DNA from: Porites lobata
Taxonomy: Eukaryota; Cnidaria; Anthozoa; Scleractinia; Poritidae
NCBI GenBank assembly: GCA_942486035.1
Contig: CALNXK010000026.1
Coordinates: forward strand, 2,592,001 to 2,656,000
Direction: 5' to 3'
DNA: 64,000 nt
Below the pieces are notes generated by a model. It saw only the letters and a program-made list of their open reading frames with translations, made no database searches and had not been told where the DNA came from. The translations under genes and the position numbers were made by a program. Position 1 is the stretch's first letter. Every line of letters begins with the position of its first letter. Positions 52,801 to 63,229 of the stretch are shown here, piece after piece.

Positions 52801-55800
52801 CTCTGTGTGAGTACTGATTTGGTTTCTGATAATTGTTCTTGGTTTTTCCGTCCTTGAATGCCTGCTGCACGTGATTTGTCCCAGCTAATTGTCCCTGTAA
52901 CATGTCCCTCTGTGTGCTACATGTAATTGCGTCCCTGCTACACGTCCCTGTTTGTGTACTGCACGTGACTTTGCCCCTGCTGCTTGTCCCTATAGCATAT
53001 CTCTACGTCAACGTGTGCGTGCTGTACATTTTTGTCCCTGCGAAACGCCCCTGTTTTATGTCCAGAATTCAAATTTTCACCACACTCACCGACAAGGAGA
53101 AATCCAAGACTTTCTTGATCAGTTCAGGTTGCGTTACAGTTCCCATGGTTCTCATTAGTCGCACTCTCTCTTCATGTAAATCAGCTTTTTTGAACAGTTT
53201 CATCATGGCCTCCAGTGAGCTAGCATCACCATTCTTAAGAACTGTACTGTAAACCGCTGATCTCAGGTCTGCAGGAATCGTGGCTTCACCATTACAATGG
53301 GCTTCAAATCTCTTGCGAGCCTCAGCTACAGTAGCCTCATGGCCGTAGGTTCCCAAACGCCCGATTACCAGACCACGAAGAAGAGCATCAAGATGTCCTA
53401 AAGGGAAATACAAATATCACAATCATAAACGAATCAAATGACAGATTTAACAAATTAATGCAGGATTACTGCAGCTAATTCACAGTGGCTTAGATGCGAC
53501 TCACTAGTTCAGGGAGTTAGTCTAATAGTCAGTCTGTTAACATATTAATAAATGATGTAAAGGGGAAACTTTTGTTGTCCTCTCGTCCGCTTCGTTTTAT
53601 TCTGTCTTTTCATTCTATAACAGGACATTACAATCTTTGAGTCTCTCACCTGTGAAATCCATAAGTCATAAGTGTGTGACCAAGAAGGCTACTGAGCAAT
53701 ACGTTCCTGCGGTACTATCTGTTTCGCTCCACGGGGTTGTCCTAACCATTCAGTTTGGGGATAAAATCCTAAAGTGTGACCACTCAAATGAAAGCTACTG
53801 AGCAGTACTTTCCTGTGGTCTTGTTTGTTATGCTGTACAAAGTGGTTCCTAAGTGTTTCAGTCTGTGTTTAATTGACGGTGTATCTGTGGTAGTTCATTT
53901 TTTTATCTCAGGTAATTTTTGCCTCTTTATTTTTGGGTATGGTAATGAAGTTGAAACAAAGGAAAAATAATAATTACCTCAGAAAAAATAATGAACTACA
54001 AAATATCCATTTAAATGAGAGCTACATAGCAGCACTTTCCCCTGTTACTGTCTATTACGCCTTGCAAGATGGTTCTAACTTTTGAGTCTGTGGATGAAAT
54101 CCTAGCTTCCCGCGCAGACGTTCTTTGGGCTCGTCACGCCATAGGAAGGAACGCGTGACAAAGGCCTAAGAGTGTCTGCGTGGGAGGCTAATAAAATCCT
54201 AAGGCGCGGCCATTCAAATTAAAGCTACTCAGCAGTATTTTTCTGTGGTCACTTTTGTAATTCTTTACATACAAACTGAAATGTAAGATTTTCCTGCACC
54301 TACCCTCTCCTTCAACAGGATCCCATCCAAGCTTGTCGCCAATTGGTTGAAACAGCTCAATACAGAATGCTTTGAAGTTAGGATAACAGTCACAATATTG
54401 AAGAATCACCCCAATACCACCCATGTTACTAATGAGATCACTCCACACAGTGAAGTTTGTCTCCTTACTAAATGCTTCTACAACTTTGAGGACATCAGGA
54501 CCTGATACCAGCCCGGCACGGCACTAAACCAAAATAAAAATAAAACAAAAAGGAACACGCGTGAATGTGCTAATTTTTTGTTGTTGTTGTTGTTTTTTTT
54601 TTTTTGTTTGTTTGTTTGTTTTTTTTATCAGCTACAGCCTTTATCATCGCGTAGCAAGTGCTTGGAAGTGGTACGGGGCGAGCACAGGAAAGAATGGGGC
54701 ACGAAACAGAAACGCTTCACTCATCTCGCGTGTTTCCCTCGCGCGCTCCGTTATTTCTTACAGCGATATTACTTTTAGGTGAGTGCTACGCTAGCCTGCG
54801 TAGCAAGCGTTTCCATGCGGTTTCGGAGCAAACAACGAGGAACGACAGTCAAAGACAGCGTTTCATTTCTCGCGCAGCCAAAACCGAAAATCCCGTTCGT
54901 CTGTCCTTCTTTGCTCTGAAACCAAACGGAAACGCTTGCTACGCGGGCTAGTGCCACGCGGGTTCAATTTTCGTAAGAAATCTCCTCAAATAATGTTCAA
55001 ATCGTCCATCACACACTACTCATGCCTGCTATAGTAATACTTTTTCCCTTCTGCCGGATAGGACTTTTGTTTGAGCACGTGACCACTTAAAGCGGGCAAA
55101 TCGGAAAAGTTGCAGGGCATACATCACATGTTGATGTTTAATTTCATTACCATCGAATCATGAGCTACCAAACGAGTCTTCTACTCTGTGATACCGTATT
55201 TCCTCGAACAAGCGCCCTCCCAGGACCCCCAAATAAGCGCCCTTTCTCTAGGCCAAAACATCAAACAAGCCCCCTCGAATAAGCGCCCCGCCTCTCCCCT
55301 CCACCTTCACTTTCTTTAATAGTAGGGATACCAGGAAAATCTGTTTCGACTTCCACTTTATTGATAACTCTGTGTAAATTGTATAATGGGATTAAGGTGC
55401 GCTTGACTAACAACAGGAGAACTTAATAAGCGCTTCCCTCGATTATGAGTCCTCCTCCCAGTAGGCAACCATCCTTTTCGCTGAAATTTTAAATAAGCGC
55501 CGCGATGCGTATTCAATGAAATAAGGAAATACGGTATCTGATCTCAGTTTGGATTTCGCCGGACATCGGAAACGCTGAAAATTTTACAAGCGCCGCGGGA
55601 TTTCATTGAATCAAGTAAATACGGTATTCTAAAGACGCAAAAATTGCTGATGTTTTACCAGAGCAAAGAGATCGCTCTGCAGTCCTAATCTGTCTCTTGG
55701 CGGAAGACTGTTATCTCTTATGGCCGGAAGAAGAAGTTCCAACATGGCGGATGAGTACTGCACACGATAAAAACCAACTTGACCTGGGTTTAACTGGGAA

Positions 55801-58800
55801 AAAAGAAGAAGCAGAAAATAAGTTGTCTTGTACTTTTTTAGCTTGAGTTATATAAAAAAACTTTCTTTAATTCTTGTTGTTGTTATTTCTTTGCGGGGGG
55901 ATATGCACTGGAACATGATCAGCTCAGCTCTTTAGTCAGTTTATAATGTTAGAAACTTCAGGAATCAGGCAAATTTAAATGACTGACTTGAGGTAACACT
56001 GTGTAAAGTCAGGTAAACAGTTCCATTCAGAGAATGACAGATGAAAAGTGTGACATGTTTGGTGGCCACTTGGTGGGAGAGCGGTAATGAGAATCTACCG
56101 AAAACCTTACAACCTCTCTGGATCTTTGCTTTTCACTTCCTCTTTTCGTCTGTCTTGAATGTTTTATTATCAGGAGAAATTCTCTTAAGATCGCTATAAG
56201 GACTCACCTTAATCCACTGATCCGGTTTGACTCCATTTAAAGTCAGAGTACAGGATTTTTGATCCAGTAACGTACTTGCTATAGCCTCTTTGGGATTAGC
56301 ACTTGATGATACACTGACGGGGACTTGCCAGTGATAAGAACCTAATTTCCCCCAACAGGAAAAACGAAACATACCTCAAACCAGTTATCATTACCCTCAA
56401 TATGTTACAATCAGTTGATTTACGATCGTTTCTCCTACGTCCTCTTCGTGAAAGTCTTAGGTCAGTTCTCCAACTTCTTTTGCCATCAGTAGCCTAAAGA
56501 CTGGGGTATACAGACTGTACACATTAACTTTTTTATGTAATGGCTGAAAGTACGAGGTTTCAACGCGTATAGCGCCCGTTTTGTTTTGTAAGCGAAACGA
56601 CTTAAGAAGTTCGCAAACAGGACGTTAACGAAACGACGAGTAGGCGAAACGACCGGTCACCTCATCAGTAGGACTTAAACAATTTTAAATGGATTGGACC
56701 CGACAAAAATTGCAGTAAAAGTTGGATATTCGTGAAAGAACTGACTGCTGAGATTGAAGAATGACCATAATTGACAGAGTCACCCTTTCCCCCTGAAGAA
56801 AATTTCTCGCATGCTCACTAAAAACGACCCATTGACTTAACTACCTTGACTAACTCCATCAGCAAAGAATTTATCCTGTGAGATGGTGACGTCTCTAGAA
56901 TCTGCTTTCTATGAAACAAACAAGAAACAAAATTACCTAATATTCTTGCGTATTTTTTTTGAAATTTTTTCGCTAAATTTAGGGTTGATTATTAGGGAAT
57001 CGTGTGAATGAAGCTTCCAACCAAGGAGAAATATCTTTGAAAACAAATAACTGAAAACAATTCATGGAAGGTTACAAGCAGAAAAAATCATGACAGAAGC
57101 AAAAACAAATTTGAAATCCTGCAACAAAGCATGAACACCGTCACTTCGACTCTAGCCTAGTATAGCCGGCAGGCGGAATTATTTTTGCGCGTGCTAGAGT
57201 TTTGGCTGCAAAGCGCCGATCCTCGGCGCCATCGCCGGCCGTAAGAAGCATTCCATTCTAAGAACGGCTTCGCAGCTCCAACCTCGTCTGCTGGGCTTTT
57301 CCCTTAGAAAATGGAATAGGCGGGAAAAACAGCGCATTGCAAAAACAACATTCCCAGGAATATTTGCGCCAGACAAGTGACCAGCCGCTGTCAGGGCCTT
57401 TTGCCGCTCCTCCCATTTTTAAAGGGAAAAGCCCTGTAGACGAGGTTGTCGCAGCTCCTATGCCAAATATTTCCTTGCCCAAGCGATTGCGCCGCATACG
57501 TACGCTACTTTGACTCTTTCTTCACAGTGTCAAAATGTCTGGCTCGGTGTGCCTGTTGTCACAATAGACACCGAAAACTACATTATTCTAGTACATGTAA
57601 CTTTATAGTCACACATTCGTCACCTGTTCTGCTGAGACAGATAGCACAGGGAACCCCATCTGTTTGGTCCATGTCTCCATGACAGCACCTACCGGCTTAG
57701 AACTGGCATGTTCTAAGCTAGCCCACAAGTCCTCTAAAAAGTCAAAGCAAAAAATTCAACAAAGTTTTATGGCAATGACCTTGAACCCATTCACAACTGA
57801 AGTGCCCGATTAGAACAACGTCTTGTACTGCTGGTGATGTCATCCGTTTTAACACCACAGATACCTTTGTCATCTACATGTACCTTGTAAACGCGGAAAA
57901 GATCTTAACCATGCCTGATTGAGAACAACTCAGTCAAACAGGCCAGAGAAAAAAACACACACACAAGAAAAAGACAAACTGAAAAGTTGTCCTGAAAATC
58001 TTGTTCCACTACCCACCTGCACCTTCAAACTAATTTCATAAATCCTAAAAGTATGCACAAAAACTTCTCCCACCGAAAAGAAGCCTTAGTGAATACCCAG
58101 CAAAAGAGAAAACAGGGCAAGAAAAGCAACATAAGTGGGGCAAAGAGAAAATAGAATGTAAAAGTCAACTTCTGGAATCAAACTGGACAGTCGTGCAAAT
58201 AAGTAGAGTAACAAAAACATAGAGATTATTACCAGTTGTAGCATTGCTGTACTTGAATTTATCTAAATGGTATGCAAGTCCTTCTCTGAACGCCTACAAA
58301 ATAACGACAAGCACAGTACATGTATTACTGCCAAACTCAGAAAACTGTTAACAAGAATGATGTTTGGAAGGTTATCACATTTCAATGAAAAAGCCAATCA
58401 GGTGTGAGAAAGCTAAATCACTGAAAAGCAGCAACACCTATAATTTCAATAAAGTTTGCTTTGGTAATTGGGCATTTGGGCATATGAAACTAACTGCGAC
58501 TATTTACTTGAGTGACGACCAAACAAAAGCTTTCCTGTGCATAACGCAATCTCCAGGGTTCTAATTAAGTTTTAAAGTAGACAGCTATGATGTAAATGTC
58601 GGCGGCTTGGTAACTGAGTGCTGTAGGCAATTTCAGGCTTTCACTCTTTCCCCAAAAAGAAGACGGCTAAAACCTCTAAGTATCCCGTTTTTTAGCCCGC
58701 TGTCAGCACTTAATGAGAACCCTGAATCTTCATTGAATCAGCTATATACACCTGTTATTTAGTAGGAAGAAACTACATTGTTAAAATAGAGAATCAAAAT

Positions 58801-61800
58801 TATAATCCTGAACATAATAGTAAAGTCATCATTACCGAATAAATCTTTGCGACTAAAACTGTACACTGAACAAACCTTTTCTCCTACAAATTCATGCAAC
58901 ATCCTAATAACAGAAGCTCCTTTGCTGTAAGAAATAGCATCAAAGATCTCATCTATTTCACCAGGATGTCCCACTGGTACCTACATTCAAAAATTGAGAT
59001 GCCAGAAGTCATATAATTATAATAACATCTCCACAATTAGACCCTTTTGTGTTGTTGTTGTTGTTTTTTTTTTTCAACTTTTAATTAATAAAGAGCAGTA
59101 AGCAAATATCCTTTGACAGTGTTCGAAAGAGGACCTTAAACTAGGGTAACTTACCAAGTTTAAAGGTGATGTGTTGAAAGAGAATGTCAGATACAGCTCC
59201 ACAAAGTCGCGAAATAAAACAGAAACATTTGTATGGTGGGGGGGCAGGTTCATGTCCACCATATAAACCTCTTAAAACTTCCGCGACCTTCCGGAGCTAA
59301 ATCTTTGTTGGTTTTCAACAAATCACTTTCAAACTTGGCAACTTTCCAGTGATGTTGACAGATTTTTACTAACTGCTCCCCATCAAAAGATGAAAAACCA
59401 TGGAAGTGTCTCTCTACAGTGCCTTGGCAATTGATTTCTTTGGGGAAAAAAGTATTAGACATTAAGCAAAACTTTAGACAACCCTACAGTTCACATTTAG
59501 GAGTACAGTCAAACCTTCACTAAGGGCACTACAGTAGCCATATATATCTTCTGGTCGACGGTCCATTACATTGACTAAATTGACTTAATTAATACATCTT
59601 TTTATGTCTAGTTTCTTACCTCGATAGGATGACTTGAGAAGTAAACATGTAACAAAAACAACAAAAGGCAAGTTAAATGATACATATGAGAAAGTCACTG
59701 TAACTACACTTATAAAAATATTAAGTTAACTGCAATGCAGTTAAAAGTTAGCCTGCATTGAACTCAGGGCTGAGTTGTTCAAAGCTGGGTTAAAATAACC
59801 CAGGGCTGGTGCGAAATTTGAATTCAGAAATGGAAGCTGAGAAAGTAATTCAGTTTGATTGTTTTAGTTAACAAGTTGATGATTGGATGTCTTAAAAATA
59901 ACAGAGCAAATTAGCCGAAAAAATGCTTTTGAACAAAAGAAATTTAAATTTAACTCTGGGTTAAGCGCTAATCGGCCTTCGAACAACTGGGCCCAGAAGT
60001 CTATCTTGCAAGAATGATCACGTAAGAGTTTTTCTGTTTCCATAACTGGCTTGAATGTATTGAAGGTAATATTATATTATATGTATTTTTTTTGGCTTCC
60101 TTTGGTACCCACAAAAATGGCCACACTCTGGACCTGATAGATCCATTGTTTCCAGTAATAATTTTCTGTGCTTGTTGAACATTTTTTAATGATCCCAGCA
60201 CAGTGATTGCAATTTACTTTAAATGTACATGCACCCTGTATGCCCTTACTGTCACACAGAGGAAATTGTTTCAAAATTATTGCTATAATGCAACAGTCTA
60301 GCAATCTATGATCAATCTGTAATAGAAACAAAAGAATTAGAGGCAAAAACATTTTTTTTTTTATTTTGTTGGAAATTCTCTCTACCATAATATACCTGTT
60401 GGCCAAAGCATCGAGATCCAAGGCTCTAGAATAATCAGATGTCACAAACTGAGTCCAAATGTCCCACTCAGGAAAACAATGATCTACGCAAAGATATTCT
60501 ATCCAGGAAGCAAATCCCTCATTCAGCCATAAGTGAGTCCACCATTCCTGAAAATCAAAATCAGCTGTTTACCTCTATATTGATGATGCATGGTGCTTTG
60601 ATTACATGGCTAAAATTGCTGGGTTCAGATCTGGAGGTAATGGTTTGAGCCTATACCGTGTCACTAACTGAAGCGTCAAAAGTTTATAAAAAACCAAGTA
60701 CTTTGGGAATTGAAAGTCCTACTATAAGCAGCTTTTATTTGAATGGTCACACTTGAGGATTGTACATGTATTATTTAAAGGCTGCTCAAATGTAATATGT
60801 TATAACCAACTTGTACAGCATAATAAACAGTACCTGCACAGGAAAGTACTGTTCAATAGCTTTCAATTGAATAGTTACACTCAAGAATTTCATTCAGAGA
60901 CCCAAAAGTCAGAACCCCCTTGTACATCATAATAAACAGTACATGTACATGTACCCACTCTAGAAAAGTACAATACCGGTAACTGCTTAGGTTAACACAA
61001 TTTGTACCATTCATCTGAATCGAGTAACAATCTAACAGGCAATTAAACATTTTCAGGGAAAACAAAAAATAATAGAAACTTGTCCACTACAACCAACAGA
61101 CATCCATATGTTTACAGTGACTATCACTTCTCTTGATTCACTTGCCGTAAGCCAAATGCAGAGAAAAGATGCAGTTTAAGTTCAATGGCATTTCTTACCA
61201 TGGTTATCTGAAAAGCAAATGAGATGCAAGAATATCAATAACACTATTCAAGTGAAGCAGAATTCACAAGACTTTTTGTGAATAAATAGGAAAATTCTCT
61301 TCTCTATACATACAATGATCACATTTTTTGTCCTGTACACAGTCAATAAACTTTACTGGTTTATGGTTTGAGCCTAGGCATCATGTCAAAATTAATTCTA
61401 GTAGGTAGGATCATAAATGATTTTCCAAGTGCATGTAGCCCATAGGAAAGTGACTGTTGTTGACAGTAGTGACTGACTAACAAATTTCAACAGTCTGTGT
61501 GATAGCCATCTTTAACCATTTAAGTCCCAAGAGTGATCAACACCAATTTTCTCCTTACAATATTGATTTAAAGTCAAGAGAAAAGGTCATGAGAATTAAT
61601 AAAATGATCACTAAAGATAAAATGCTTTGATCTTTTAATCAAATTCTCTCAATTAAATCTTTAAGAAATGTAAGGAGATCAGTGTGGAGAATTTGTATGT
61701 TGATAAAGGGACTTAAAGGATTAAAGTCAAAGTGAGGTGTACTATCATCAGTTGAAGGTACATAATATGCAACATGGATCAATTTTAACATCTCAATAAC

Positions 61801-62868
61801 AAATGCAAGTATCTGTCCACAACAGAAACTGCATGCCAGTCAACTGTAATAACCCACCCTTCGACTAACTTACCAGATTTCCAAACCACTGGTGGGCTAT
61901 TTCATGACCTAAAGCAAAGTAAGTAATAAATTTGATGGGTTAAATTATGTAAACAATAAAATTACGAACAGTTACTTTGTTAAACGTTAAAACTGTACTG
62001 TTGGGTACAATCCAAATGAAGTTTTTGTTGTTGTTATAGTTATTACTACTAGACAAAATCCCTTCAATTTTAGCCACTACTGGGCAACATGAATATTATA
62101 TTGCAGATACTTTGTTCCAGATAATTTCATTTTTCCCTTGTTAATTCATTTCAAACTATTGAATATCTACTTTCGTTGCTCAGCTTTATGAAAGAAAATC
62201 TTCCAACTTAAAGATGATTAAATTTAAAAAAGTCTGACTCACCAACAACCAATGCTACCCATTGTTTGGCAGCAGACGATGAATTTTCAGGGTCAACAAG
62301 AAGGGCCGTTTCTCTAAAGAAATAAACAAAGTTTTGTTTAGAGGAAGTAAGAAAGGCACCATTTGTATATACAAAAAATGAAACTAAAGGAAACAAAATT
62401 AATTTATAGTGACATACATTCACTAGCTTTCCCTCAAGGGCTGTAGAGTGAAAAATGGGTACCACTTTAGGACGTAGAGCAACAGCTATTGACATTATTA
62501 ATTTATTTTGAAAAAAAAAATCACACGAACACTCCTGATCACCTGTAAGTCACCAGTCCCCAGTTTTCCATAGCCCCTAAAAAAGAAACCAATCGAAACA
62601 AAGTTATTAAATAAAAAATTGAGGCATTCAACCAGTCAGAAGAGAGACATGACCAAGCCAATTCTTTGGCCAGTCAACAAAACTGGCAACGGTACAAAAT
62701 TAATGTATGTCCCAAATTCATTTTGAGCCCTGTAAATGTACATCACACAGCAACAATTCATAGCATCTTACCGGCAGCAAAATCAGGGATAGCAATCAGA
62801 TCCATCTTTGGTAGAGGGTAACTAATTTTGAAGTAATTTTTATAGAAAGGAAGTGTCTTTTGGGCAAC
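49867..62868 (-). CDS. NPEPPS: Puromycin-sensitive aminopeptidase, copy B (exons 6-24; 5' partial)
   Basis: Tandem paralogue upstream of copy A in the same direction, 2.0 kb between this stop and copy A's first ATG. Exons on minus: 62772-62868, 62543-62576, 62243-62313, 61874-61908, 61199-61207, 60396-60547, 59620-59632, 58876-58980, 58233-58293, 57624-57733, 56845-56908, 56208-56341, 55659-55793, 54304-54523, 53090-53397, 52611-52663, 51212-51311, 50651-50698, 49867-50004 (TAG at 49867-49869). The 1887 nt encode 628 residues, starting at the exon homologous to copy A exon 6. Active-site motifs are canonical: FAAGAMENWGLVTYR, GHEIAHQWFGNL, WLNEGFASWIEYL, SYSKGAS, ERTIQQSLENI. All exon lengths equal copy A's. 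Exons 1-5, with the N-terminal saddle domain, are not found in 62869-64000 and should lie beyond the right edge, unless lost. Confidence 0.93.
52048..52391. mobile_element. MITE, about 344 bp, in a copy B intron
   Basis: AGAGAGCTTTAGATTCTGGG, then ACAAGGACGAGGACGAG, pairs with CTCGTAGTCGTCCTCACCC, then TTCAATTTGAAGCTCTCT. The interior ATGTGGCGGGAAAACGTGAT matches the 28-kb copy. Confidence 0.8.
53690..53850 (-). repeat. 108-bp repeat unit, reverse orientation
   Basis: ATCCTAAAGTGTGACCACTC, then AAATGAAAGCTACTGAGCAG and TTATGCTGTACAAAGTGGTT, is the reverse complement of the 19-kb unit. Confidence 0.75.
54000..54245 (-). repeat. 108-bp repeat unit split by a palindromic MITE
   Basis: GGTTCTAACTTTTGAGTCTG, then TGGATGAAATCC, is interrupted by an 88-bp element and resumes ATAAAATCCTAAGGCGCGGC, then CATTCAAAT. 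A second unit begins upstream at about 54010. Confidence 0.75.
54103..54190. mobile_element. 88-bp palindromic MITE with 9-bp target duplication
   Basis: TAGCTTCCCGCGCAGACGTT to GTGTCTGCGTGGGAGGCTA. Flanks ATGAAATCC (54094-54102) and ATAAAATCC (54191-54199) are a 9-bp duplication with one mismatch. Second copy of the family at 48513-48601. Confidence 0.88.
54572..54625. repeat. T-rich (GTTT)n/poly-T tract
   Basis: TTGTTGTTGTTG, a T run, then GTTTGTTTGTTTG and another T run. On the minus strand this is A-rich intronic sequence upstream of exon 19 of copy B. Confidence 0.8.
54791..54951. mobile_element. Fold-back element of about 161 bp
   Basis: CTAGCCTGCGTAGCAAGCGT, then TTCC, is inverted as GGAAACGCTTGCTACGCGGG, then CTAG; GGTTTCGGAGCAAA pairs with TTTGCTCTGAAACC. 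It makes chance open frames on both strands. Confidence 0.8.
55192..55626. mobile_element. TA-ended MITE with a duplicated right end
   Basis: TACCGTATTTCCTCGAACAA, then GCGCC, starts the element; ATAAGGAAATACGGTA ends it at 55536. A second copy of the right end (GCGCCGCGGGATTTCATTGA to AAATACGGTA) stops at 55626. ATAAGCGCC repeats several times inside. It ends about 30 bp from exon 18 of copy B. Confidence 0.75.
57265..57460. mobile_element. GC-rich fold-back element
   Basis: GCAGCTCCAACCTCGTCTGC, then TGGGCTTTTCCCTT, is inverted as AAGGGAAAAGCCCTGTAGAC, then GAGGTTGTCGCAGCTCC. Open frames across it on minus are incidental. Confidence 0.7.
59620..59632 (-). CDS. NPEPPS: Copy B exon 12: 13-nt microexon (SHPIE)
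   Basis: TTCTCAAG, then TCATCCTATCGAG, then GTAAGAAAC on minus; with AG from exon 11 it encodes Ser-His-Pro-Ile-Glu. It differs from copy A's microexon at two synonymous sites. Confidence 0.88.
59765..59996. mobile_element. Diverged MITE of the TTGTTCGAA...GGGTTAA type
   Basis: GAGTTGTTCAAAGCTGGGTT at the left and CTGGGTTAAGCGCTAATCGG, then CCTTCGAACAACTGGGCC, at the right pair imperfectly. AT-rich, non-coding centre. Confidence 0.6.
60720..60940 (+). repeat. 108-bp repeat, about two degenerate units
   Basis: TTTGAATGGTCACACTTGAG, CATAATAAACAGTACCTGCA, AAAGTACTGTTCAATAGC and a second ATAGTTACACTCAAGAATTT match the 19-kb unit in the same orientation. Confidence 0.75.
61199..61207 (-). CDS. 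NPEPPS: Copy B exon 10: 9-nt microexon (ITM)
   Basis: TTTTCAG, then ATAACCATG, then GTAAGAAA on minus, giving Ile-Thr-Met. Introns of 666 and 651 nt flank it. It matches the 9-nt exon of copy A in length, phase and position between HEXXH and EWWTHLW. Confidence 0.88.
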
Positions 62869-63229
62869 CTACAAAACAACAACAGGTACATATGTACGTT
62901 TTAAATTGCAAATAATTAACAAACCATTATCATCTACATCATCCTTCAGCATGCACTACAATGCTTTGCAATACAGACTTTTGCAGTTACCTTAGAACCT
63001 TCAATCACGTTTTAGTTTATAGTGATGTGAACAAGGATACAAGTGGGGCTGAAAGCTAAACACAACTTCAAAAAAAGAAATACTATTTAACATTATCATA
63101 ATTATCATTATTATTGTCAATTCAACATGGTTCTCTTGGTCTTAATTTTAGCCAAATTCATTGCCTGATATCAGGTGACCTTCTGCCATGCTCTATTCAG
63201 CGTCAGAGACCCTCCTAACAGTTGTTAGC

